Translations under genes and position numbers: made by a program
Shown here: piece by piece, positions 57,597-64,000 of the stretch
Position numbering within the stretch: the first letter of the stretch is position 1
How the letters are laid out: each line of letters starts with the position of its first letter
The notes under the pieces: model-generated
Told to the model about the DNA's origin: nothing
Databases searched by the model: none
Seen by the model: only the letters and a program-made list of their open reading frames with translations
NCBI RefSeq assembly: GCF_014897315.1
Contig: NZ_JABUYL010000004.1
Location: 1-64,000, forward strand
Direction of reading: 5' to 3'
DNA from: Proteus sp. FME41
GTDB taxonomy: Bacteria > Pseudomonadota > Gammaproteobacteria > Enterobacterales > Enterobacteriaceae
Length of the DNA: 64,000 bases

Positions 57597-59015
57597 TTAA
57601 CCTAATAAACGGCCGATTGAGGCACTGGAGTTAGTCATGGAGTTGACCATTTTATCTAACTGTTGGAACTGATTTTTATAACGTTCCATGGTGGCTGCAA
57701 TGTTTCGTTCCGTGTTTTTAATCTGTTTATCAAGCGTTTTTTTACGTTTTTTTACACCGTCAGTGGCGATATCTAAAGTACCATCATTAGATTGCAGGGT
57801 TTTCTTTAGGTAATTAAACGTTTGGGTACCAAACCCTGTTTCTTTACCGTCACCCATAAAAAACTCTTTCACGTTAGCCGGTTTTTCTTTTAACGCTTCA
57901 TCGAGTTTTTTATTATCGATATCTAAAGAGCCATCGACCTTAAACTTAATACCCATTTTATTTAGGGTATCCATTTCAACGCCATCTTGAGAACGAGTCA
58001 CAAAACTTTTTAGCTCAGACATAATCATACGGCTAGTACCATCGCCGAGTAATACGCCATTATCTTTCGATGCTGCTTCACCTTTCTCTACTTGTGTATA
58101 TTTAGTCAGAGATTTATAGGTACTATTTAGATCGTTATAAGCGTCTGTCCAAGCCTTTATAGCCTCTTTCATTGGCTCAATATCACGGGCAACAGTGACT
58201 ATTTCAGGCTTATCTGCTTTGTCTTTATTATCAAAAGTCGTTTTTTTAAGATTTAAGGTGATACCTTCAGGTGCATCTTTAATCTCATTAGTTTGGCGCT
58301 CAATATCAATACCATTAATCGTTATTTGTGCATTATTTGCAGGAACGATTTGTTGCATTGCACCACTACTCGTTTTAGTTGAATAACTAATAAAGTCATT
58401 CAATTTGTTATCACCTTCAACAGTGATTTCCATCTGAGAATCAGTTCCTTCTTTACGAGAAGTCAGAACTAAATGGTTAACACCATCTTTGGCTTTAACA
58501 ATAGTGGCAGAAACATTACCCTCTTTTTTATTGATTGCATCACGCAATTCAATCATAGAAGTCTGTTTATCTGTTAACTCAATACGTAATGGTTCTTTCT
58601 CACCTTTTTGAGTTATTACTAAGGTGCGTTTATTCCCTTCACCTAAGGTTTCACCTATAGGAGTTTCAATATCAGGAATTGCTATTGATTTCAGTGTCTG
58701 AGCATGAGCTAATTCTTTAATTGATACGGTATAGTTACCGATACTGGCTTTACCATCCGTCGTCACTTTAAAGGCATCAAACTCATCATCAACTTTAGTT
58801 GCAACAATCTTGTCGAATTTTTTTAAATCTTCAGAGGCTTTTTGTAACTTATCAAGTTGGCCACGAATTTTACCGTAAGCAGTAATTTGCGCTTCGTAGC
58901 TTTTCATCTGTTTATCAAGGGGCTCAAGGCGTTTATTTTCCGCCGCCTCTAATTGTGCCAATGTTTGGCTAAGAGGCATCCCTGAGCCCGCGCCTAGTGA
59001 AGCAATACCAGCCAT
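57597..59015 (-). CDS. fliD: Flagellar filament cap protein FliD (HAP2)
   Basis: A 472-aa cap protein (468 in E. coli) that folds and places flagellin subunits at the tip. The N-terminal [54 protein letters not shown] and the C-terminal coiled coil ([45 protein letters not shown]) are conserved; the middle varies. AAGGAG precedes the ATG. First gene of fliDST. Confidence 0.97.
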   Translation of the reverse strand: MAGIASLGAGSGMPLSQTLAQLEAAENKRLEPLDKQMKSYEAQITAYGKIRGQLDKLQKASEDLKKFDKIVATKVDDEFDAFKVTTDGKASIGNYTVSIKELAHAQTLKSIAIPDIETPIGETLGEGNKRTLVITQKGEKEPLRIELTDKQTSMIELRDAINKKEGNVSATIVKAKDGVNHLVLTSRKEGTDSQMEITVEGDNKLNDFISYSTKTSSGAMQQIVPANNAQITINGIDIERQTNEIKDAPEGITLNLKKTTFDNKDKADKPEIVTVARDIEPMKEAIKAWTDAYNDLNSTYKSLTKYTQVEKGEAASKDNGVLLGDGTSRMIMSELKSFVTRSQDGVEMDTLNKMGIKFKVDGSLDIDNKKLDEALKEKPANVKEFFMGDGKETGFGTQTFNYLKKTLQSNDGTLDIATDGVKKRKKTLDKQIKNTERNIAATMERYKNQFQQLDKMVNSMTNSSASIGRLLG

Positions 59016-59058
59016 ACCAGTCTCCTTTCTGTGTTCGTAAAATAATCCTCAAAAAGTG

Positions 59059-59085
59059 TTATCGGTAGAATCGGCGAAAAGTTTA
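59059..59085 (-). promoter_or_regulatory. Sigma28 (FliA) promoter of fliDST
   Basis: On the reverse strand TAAACTTT (59078-59085), 11 bases, then ACCGATAA (59059-59066). Two mismatches from consensus, about 45 bases upstream of fliD. Confidence 0.75.
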
Positions 59086-59296
59086 CGTCTATTTGGTATT
59101 TTTGATGAGTGAAACAGGCTGCCATATAGAAGCCTTTTGTTGCCATTGGTGACCAAAGTCGAATTTAAAGCAGTAAAAAAGAGGTGAGACTAAAATTAAT
59201 AAAAATTGAATAAAAAAATAATAATTTAAATCCTTTAATTATCATTGGCTTGATATTTATTCTATAAAAAATCGCAGAAATATTTGTAGGAAAAGT

Positions 59297-59323
59297 TAAA
59301 GGTTGTATGTGGGGTGCCGATAA
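59297..59323 (+). promoter_or_regulatory. Sigma28 (FliA) promoter of fliC1 (flaA)
   Basis: TAAAGGTT (59297-59304), 11 bases, then a perfect GCCGATAA (59316-59323). A small hairpin CGGTG/CACCG (59333-59347) lies in the leader, which is about 75 bases long. Confidence 0.88.
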
Positions 59324-59401
59324 ACTTGTTGCCGGTGATTAACACCGAAAATGAATAGGCAAACTTTTATTTTATCGACTTGATTTTAAAGGAATCTAGC
59401 T

Positions 59402-60487
59402 ATGGCACAAGTTATTAATACCAACTATCTGTCTCTGGTAACTCAAAACAACCTGAACAAATCTCAGGGAGCTTTAGGAAGTGCAATCGAGCGTCTGTCT
59501 TCTGGTATGCGTATCAACAGCGCTAAAGACGATGCAGCAGGTCAAGCGATTGCTAACCGTTTCACTTCAAACGTAAATGGTTTAACTCAAGCATCACGTA
59601 ATGCGAACGATGGTATCTCATTAGCTCAAACAGCTGAAGGTGCTCTGAACGAAATCAACAACAACTTACAACGTATCCGTGAGTTAACCGTTCAAGCTAA
59701 AAACGGTACTAACTCAACTTCAGACGTTAAATCAATTCAAGAAGAAGTTGATGAGCGTTTAAATGAAATCCAACGTATTTCTGACCAAACTCAGTTCAAT
59801 GGCGTTAAAGTATTAAGCGAAGATACTGATATGAAAATTCATGTTGGTACTAACGACGGCGAAGCAATCAATGTTTCTCTGAAAAAAATTGATAAAACTG
59901 AACTGGGTGTGAACGACTTTAAAGTGTTCACAGAAAAAGAAGGTGTAGCAATCACTGGTGGTGCAGCACAAGACGTTGAAGCTTTAGGTGGTACTGCAAC
60001 TAAGAAAATTCAAGATACTGCTGATGACGCTGAAGTAACTGTTGCTAAACGTAAAGAAGGTACTAAAGAGTTTGATGACAAATTTATTGCTACTAAAGGT
60101 GGTGATAAATTTGAAGTAACTTCTAAATCAATTGATGCTGATGGCAACGTTAAGCTAGTTTTAGGTAAAAAAATCGAAGATGATGCTAAAACTGCTTCTA
60201 AAGTTGAAGTTAATGAGACTTCATTAGCTACTTTAGATGACGCTATCAATAAAGTTGATGCTACTCGTTCTAACTTAGGTGCGATTCAAAACCGTTTTGA
60301 ATCTACTATCAACAACCTGAACAACACTGTTAACAACTTATCTGCTGCACGTAGCCGTATCTTAGATGCTGACTATGCAACAGAAGTTTCTAACATGAGC
60401 CGTGGTCAAATCCTGCAACAAGCTGGTACTTCAGTACTTGCTCAAGCAAACCAAGTACCACAATCAGTTCTGTCTCTGTTACGTTAA
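59402..60487 (+). CDS. fliC1: Flagellin FliC1 (FlaA), the expressed flagellin
   Basis: A 361-aa filament subunit. D0/D1 ends are conserved (MAQVINTNYLSLVTQNNLNKSQGALGSAIERLSSGMRINSAKDDAAGQAIANRF and the C-terminal NNLNNTVNNLSAARSRILDADYATEVSNMSRGQILQQAGTSVLAQANQVPQSVLSLLR). The middle (about residues 175-285) is the variable, antigenic part. Codons are strongly biased to C-ending and CTG codons, as in a highly expressed gene. It has a good sigma28 promoter and the ribosome binding site AAAGGAA. FlaA is the sole flagellin normally made in Proteus mirabilis. Confidence 0.97.
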   Translation: MAQVINTNYLSLVTQNNLNKSQGALGSAIERLSSGMRINSAKDDAAGQAIANRFTSNVNGLTQASRNANDGISLAQTAEGALNEINNNLQRIRELTVQAKNGTNSTSDVKSIQEEVDERLNEIQRISDQTQFNGVKVLSEDTDMKIHVGTNDGEAINVSLKKIDKTELGVNDFKVFTEKEGVAITGGAAQDVEALGGTATKKIQDTADDAEVTVAKRKEGTKEFDDKFIATKGGDKFEVTSKSIDADGNVKLVLGKKIEDDAKTASKVEVNETSLATLDDAINKVDATRSNLGAIQNRFESTINNLNNTVNNLSAARSRILDADYATEVSNMSRGQILQQAGTSVLAQANQVPQSVLSLLR

Positions 60488-60523
60488 TTCGTACACTGAC
60501 ACAAAAGATACCTTTCTATATCC

Positions 60524-60553
60524 AAAAGGTCCTCGTAAGAGGGCCTTTTTTTG
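60524..60553 (+). terminator. Intrinsic terminator of fliC1
   Basis: AAAAGGTCCTC (60524-60534) pairs with GAGGGCCTTTT (60539-60549), one G-U pair, loop GTAA, followed by further T. It separates the two flagellin genes. Confidence 0.93.
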
Positions 60554-60692
60554 TTTTTGTATTTTATCTTTAAACCCACTCTTTTTTAGCTTTTATTTTT
60601 CTCTCAATTTATTTCTCTTTTCTTTTAAATCAATAAGTTCTTAAAAATTAATTGACTGGCTTTTATTGCTATTTTCGCGACGCCAAAAATCG

Positions 60693-60719
60693 TAAAACCT
60701 TCGAAATTGATGACGATAG
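60693..60719 (+). promoter_or_regulatory. Degenerate sigma28-like sequence upstream of fliC2 (flaB)
   Basis: TAAAACCT (60693-60700), 11 bases, then GACGATAG (60712-60719). The spacing is perfect, but the -10 differs at two positions from GCCGATAA and the -35 at three from TAAAGTTT. It looks like a decayed FliA promoter, agreeing with flaB being silent. Confidence 0.6.
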
Positions 60720-60802
60720 TGTTTAGGCAACGTTATTACGGTGACGTGATAACAAACCTATTCATTTAAAAGCATTTTAAAATTAAGTCGAAGGAATATT
60801 AT

Positions 60803-61927
60803 ATGGCACAAGTTATTAATACCAATTATCTGTCTTTAGTGACCCAAAATAATTTAAATAAATCACAAGGCGCTTTAGGCACTGCGATTGAACGTTTATC
60901 TTCGGGTATGCGAATCAATAGCGCAAAAGATGATGCCGCAGGTCAAGCCATTGCGAACCGTTTTACCTCAAATATTAACGGTTTAACACAAGCCTCTCGT
61001 AATGCCAATGATGGTATCTCTGTTGCTCAAACCACAGAAGGGGCATTAAACGAAATTAATACTAACCTGCAACGCGTTCGTGAGTTAACGGTTCAGGCCA
61101 AAAATGGGACTAACTCTAGTTCAGATATTTCATCTATTCAGAATGAAGTCACTGAACGTTTAGCGGAAATTGATCGTATCTCAGAACAAACTCAATTTAA
61201 TGGTGTAAAAGTATTGAGTGGTGATACAGAAATGAGCATTCAAGTCGGTACTAACGATAAAGAAGCGATTAAATTTAAATTAGATAAAATTGATAATGAT
61301 GTTTTAGGTGTTGGAAACGATAAGTTATATACCGAAGCAACAGTTAAGAAAGGGGTAACAAAAGCCGGCACGAGTATTACAACGCAAGCGGAGCTTGATA
61401 AAATTGTCGTGGGTGCAACTAAAATGTCAGGTAGTGACACTTTATCTACCTATATGGAAGATGGTAAAGAAGTCAAAGGAAAATATATCTATCATGATGC
61501 TACGGGTACTAAAGACTATTTGGTTTCAGCATCTGACCTTGAATTAACAGGTGCGACAACTAAAAATGAAGTGAGCATAAAAGCAGCATCAAAAACAACG
61601 GCTAACGAATTTACTGCTAGTGCAGGTGCTGATGTTAAAGTCTTAACAGTAAATGATGATGCACTTGCAACCTTAGATAGCGCAATTAATAAGGTGGATG
61701 AAGCACGTTCTAAATTAGGTGCGGTGCAAAACCGTTTTCAATCGACCATTAACAACTTAAATAACACGGTGAATAACTTATCGGCTTCACGCGGGCGTAT
61801 TTTAGATACAGATTATTCAACTGAAGTATCCAATATGAGCAAAGGGCAAATTCTGCAACAAGCAGGTACAGCGGTACTGGCTCAAGCAAATCAAATTCCT
61901 CAATCTGTTCTTTCTCTACTACGTTAA
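60803..61927 (+). CDS. fliC2: Flagellin FliC2 (FlaB), normally silent
   Basis: A 374-aa flagellin with D0/D1 ends nearly identical to FliC1 (first 60 residues differ at two positions) but a different centre (about 150-300). Codons are AT-rich (AAT, TTA, TCA) where fliC1 uses AAC, CTG and TCT, which indicates weaker selection for expression. In Proteus mirabilis, flaA/flaB recombination yields hybrid, antigenically different flagellins; the near-identical ends here supply the homology. Has GAAGGAA as ribosome binding site. Confidence 0.96.
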   Translation: MAQVINTNYLSLVTQNNLNKSQGALGTAIERLSSGMRINSAKDDAAGQAIANRFTSNINGLTQASRNANDGISVAQTTEGALNEINTNLQRVRELTVQAKNGTNSSSDISSIQNEVTERLAEIDRISEQTQFNGVKVLSGDTEMSIQVGTNDKEAIKFKLDKIDNDVLGVGNDKLYTEATVKKGVTKAGTSITTQAELDKIVVGATKMSGSDTLSTYMEDGKEVKGKYIYHDATGTKDYLVSASDLELTGATTKNEVSIKAASKTTANEFTASAGADVKVLTVNDDALATLDSAINKVDEARSKLGAVQNRFQSTINNLNNTVNNLSASRGRILDTDYSTEVSNMSKGQILQQAGTAVLAQANQIPQSVLSLLR

Positions 61928-61953
61928 TCTTATTTTTAAATAATCCTCAATTG

Positions 61954-61991
61954 ACACCCATTGCAAGTTTTTTTGCAGTGGGTGTTTTTTC
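61954..61991 (+). terminator. Intrinsic terminator of fliC2
   Basis: ACACCCATTGCAA (61954-61966) pairs with TTGCAGTGGGTGT (61973-61985), one G-U pair, followed by a T-run. Confidence 0.92.
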
Positions 61992-62371
61992 ATCAAAACA
62001 ATCGTTTTTTTAATTAATCATTTATGAGTATTTCAACTCACCAATAAGACGCTAAAATCTCACAAAATAAAATACTATGATTTATATGTTATTTTTTTAT
62101 GAACTGAATGCGTATTTTACATGTCGATTTCTTTTAATGAGATAAATTATCAATTTAATTAACGGTTTTTCTAAGGATTAACACTGAGTGTTTTAAGGTA
62201 AAGTAGTTCTCGTAATGCAATGACAAATTAATTTATCAATGAAAACCCAACGTTCGCTGAAAATTTGGCATAGGTGAAAAAGAGACGCTTTTGCGCCACT
62301 GTTCCGCCGATTGCTAAATCTATTTCGCCAGATAATGGTTTCCGGTCTTTTATCCAAAGGTGTCTTTTGTT
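61992..62371 (+). promoter_or_regulatory. Upstream region of fliAZ
   Basis: About 380 bases that should hold the class 2 (FlhD4C2) promoter of fliA. The palindrome ACACTGAGTGT lies at 62180-62190. I could not place -35/-10 elements with confidence, and no gene is seen here. Confidence 0.35.
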
Positions 62372-63094
62372 GTGAGTGATTTGTATACCGCCGAAGGCGT
62401 GATGGACAAAAATAGCCTCTGGGAGCGATATGTCCCGTTGGTTCGCCATGAAGCATTACGATTACAGGTCAAGTTACCTGCGAGTGTTGAATTGGATGAT
62501 CTTTTGCAAGCGGGTGGAATTGGGTTGCTAAATGCGGTTGAGCGTTATGACTCAATGCAAGGTGCTGCTTTTACCACTTACGCTGTTCAACGTATTCGTG
62601 GCTCAATGTTAGATGAGCTGCGCAGTCGAGATTGGGCGCCACGCAGTGTGCGTCGCAATGCAAGAGAAGTAACACATTCTATTCATCAACTTGAGCAGGA
62701 TCTAGGACGACCACCATTAGAACAGGAAGTTGCTGATCATTTGCAGATTGAGTTAGCAGAATACCGGCAGATCCTATTGGATACGAATAACAGCCAATTG
62801 TTCTCTTATGACGAATGGCATGAAATTTACGGTGAAAGCTGTGAACCGTCTCAAGACGAAGATCATGATGACAATCCATTACAGATGTTGTTAGAAAGTG
62901 ATATTCGCCAAAGAGTCATAGACGCGATAGAATTGCTTCCCGAAAGGGAAAAAATGGTTCTTACTCTGTATTATCAGGAAGAACTTAATTTGAAAGAAAT
63001 AGGCGCAGTGCTTAATGTCGGGGAATCCCGCGTGAGCCAGCTACACAGCCAAGCCATAAAAAGGCTGCGAGCACGCTTAAACCCAGAGAAATAG
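62372..63094 (+). CDS. fliA: Flagellar sigma factor FliA (sigma28)
   Basis: A 240-aa sigma factor (239 in E. coli). Region 2 YTAEGVMDKNSLWERYVPLVRHEALRLQVKLPASVELDDLLQAGGIGLLNAVERYD, region 3 RSVRRNAREV, and region 4 LPEREKMVLTLYYQEELNLKEIGAVLNVGESRVSQLHSQAIKRLRARL. It directs the promoters at 14623, 26039, 34698, 59059 and 59297. The GTG at 62372 is chosen because AAAGGTG lies nine bases before it and the protein starts as in E. coli; GTG 62360 is also in frame. Confidence 0.97.
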   Translation: MSDLYTAEGVMDKNSLWERYVPLVRHEALRLQVKLPASVELDDLLQAGGIGLLNAVERYDSMQGAAFTTYAVQRIRGSMLDELRSRDWAPRSVRRNAREVTHSIHQLEQDLGRPPLEQEVADHLQIELAEYRQILLDTNNSQLFSYDEWHEIYGESCEPSQDEDHDDNPLQMLLESDIRQRVIDAIELLPEREKMVLTLYYQEELNLKEIGAVLNVGESRVSQLHSQAIKRLRARLNPEK

Positions 63095-63152
63095 AAGTTT
63101 TGCTTATTTTTGTTTTTGTTTATTAAGACTACAACACAGGGCTTTATCTCTT

Positions 63153-63683
63153 ATGTCTGTTTCAACACAAAAGAAACGGCCGCTAAGCCGTTACATTAAA
63201 GACTATAAACACAGCCAGACTCATTGTCTACATTGCCACAAGGCGCTTGATCGGATCTCTCTCGTATTCAATCGCCAAGTTATCAATAAAGAAGCCATTT
63301 CTGAAATGACGGATTTAGTTGATGATGAAACGTGGGAAACGTTACAAGAGAAGTTCTCTGCGCTATGCCGTTTTTGTAGTGAGATTTACTGTAATAGTGA
63401 AACTGACTACTTTGACATTATGTCTTTTAAGCAGTATTTGTTTGAACAAACGGAGATGAGCCACAGTACTGTTCGTGAGTATGTGGTTCGTTTACGTCGG
63501 CTCGATGAATTACTGACTTCCACTAATTTTCCGCGTCAAGAGTTTACGACAGAGAAAATTCAGTCAGACTTGAGTAAAAAGCTCACTCCCTCTGCATTTA
63601 GTAACTACAACATTGCACTACGTAAGTACGAGCAATATCTCGATTGGTGCCAAGAGCCGCCATCGATGAATAGCAGTCACTAA
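63153..63683 (+). CDS. fliZ: Flagellar regulator FliZ
   Basis: A 176-aa DNA-binding regulator (183 in E. coli) that in E. coli represses sigmaS promoters and, in Salmonella, stabilises FlhDC activity. It resembles the core-binding domain of tyrosine recombinases. Strong blocks: RPLSRYIKDYKHSQTHCLHCHKALDRISLV, ALCRFCSEIYCNSETDYFDIMSFKQYLFEQTEMSHSTVREYVVRLRRLDELL. It forms an operon with fliA. fliY, which follows in E. coli, is not present before the terminator. Confidence 0.96.
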   Translation: MSVSTQKKRPLSRYIKDYKHSQTHCLHCHKALDRISLVFNRQVINKEAISEMTDLVDDETWETLQEKFSALCRFCSEIYCNSETDYFDIMSFKQYLFEQTEMSHSTVREYVVRLRRLDELLTSTNFPRQEFTTEKIQSDLSKKLTPSAFSNYNIALRKYEQYLDWCQEPPSMNSSH

Positions 63684-63703
63684 TTGCGCTCAAGAGAGAC
63701 CTT

Positions 63704-63735
63704 AAAAGGAGTAGCCTAGCCTACTCCTTTTTCTT
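63704..63735 (+). terminator. Intrinsic terminator of fliAZ
   Basis: AAAAGGAGTAG (63704-63714) pairs perfectly with CTACTCCTTTT (63721-63731), loop CCTAGC, followed by a T/C-rich tract. Confidence 0.9.
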
Positions 63736-63864
63736 TTCCATTTTGAATCCCTCTTTCTCTTTTCTTATTGTTCCTTTTTTACTATTTCTTTTTTATCTCT
63801 AAATTCTTTTTTATTATTAGCTAGTTATAGCGATATTGTACTAGTGAAATATTTGTTAATAAAT

Positions 63865-63889
63865 AAAAAAAGCGCCCACAGTGGGGCGC
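63865..63889 (-). terminator. Intrinsic terminator of a reverse-strand gene beyond the window
   Basis: On the reverse strand GCGCCC-(loop)-GGGCGC (63872-63889) is followed by seven T (complement of the A-run at 63865-63871). It faces leftward, so a reverse-oriented transcript should enter from the right edge. Bases 63890-64000 hold no coding frame that I can support. Confidence 0.75.
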
Positions 63890-64000
63890 AAGTTTCAGGT
63901 ATTCATAAAGATATAATTAAATCAACTTCTAGGTTGACTTGATGATAAGTATATTTACTAAACTAATTCATCGCGAATAATAAATATGAAAAAAGTGAAA

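Overview
The window is the main flagellar and chemotaxis locus of a swarming enterobacterium, almost certainly Proteus mirabilis or a very close Proteus. The base composition is AT-rich. Proteins are close to E. coli/Salmonella homologues over their full length. Nearly all flagellar genes, scattered over several regions in E. coli, lie here in one block, and there are two adjacent flagellin genes (flaA/flaB = fliC1/fliC2), a Proteus hallmark. The assignment rests on recalled family sequences and gene order; no search was run.

Left flank (1-5040): two tRNA-Asn copies in direct repeat, about 2.18 kb apart, bracket an AraC-family regulator and an MdaB-type quinone reductase. Then come ylaC (reverse), a CspA-family gene, an unrecognised 64-aa gene, and mgtC. 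mgtC has a striking leader: a PhoP box joined to a sigma70 promoter, a 23-codon leader ORF, stem-loops, a 16-codon ORF with three consecutive proline codons, and a terminator-like hairpin just before the mgtC start.

5041-8549 is a gene-free, very AT-rich stretch leading into flhDC. Its last 320 bases hold a perfect CRP site, a near-consensus RcsB box, a promoter placed as in E. coli, and a CsrA-like motif over the flhD ribosome binding site. flhDC is followed by motAB-cheAW, then (after a consensus sigma28 promoter) two chemoreceptor genes and cheRBYZ, then flhBA. flgMN and flgA run leftward; flgBCDEFGHIJ and flgKL run rightward.

Between flgL and fliR are a small unknown gene and a gene that looks frameshifted. 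fliLMNOPQR and fliFGHIJK run leftward; fliE diverges from fliF. A non-flagellar block (50.2-56.7 kb) follows: gltP, an NTF2-like protein, glpM, two small unknowns, an alpha/beta-hydrolase-like protein, a GhoS-like protein and elaA. The locus ends with fliDST (reverse), fliC1, fliC2, fliA and fliZ.

Working model: FlhD4C2 switches on the fli, flg and flh operons for the basal body, export gate and hook. FlgM holds FliA (sigma28) until the hook is finished. FliA then drives the filament, cap, hook-junction, chemoreceptor and flgM promoters; I could read consensus or near-consensus sigma28 sites before the first chemoreceptor gene, flgM, flgK, fliD and fliC1, and a degenerate one before fliC2. 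That degenerate site, and the AT-rich codon use of fliC2 compared with fliC1, fit the known silent status of the second flagellin.
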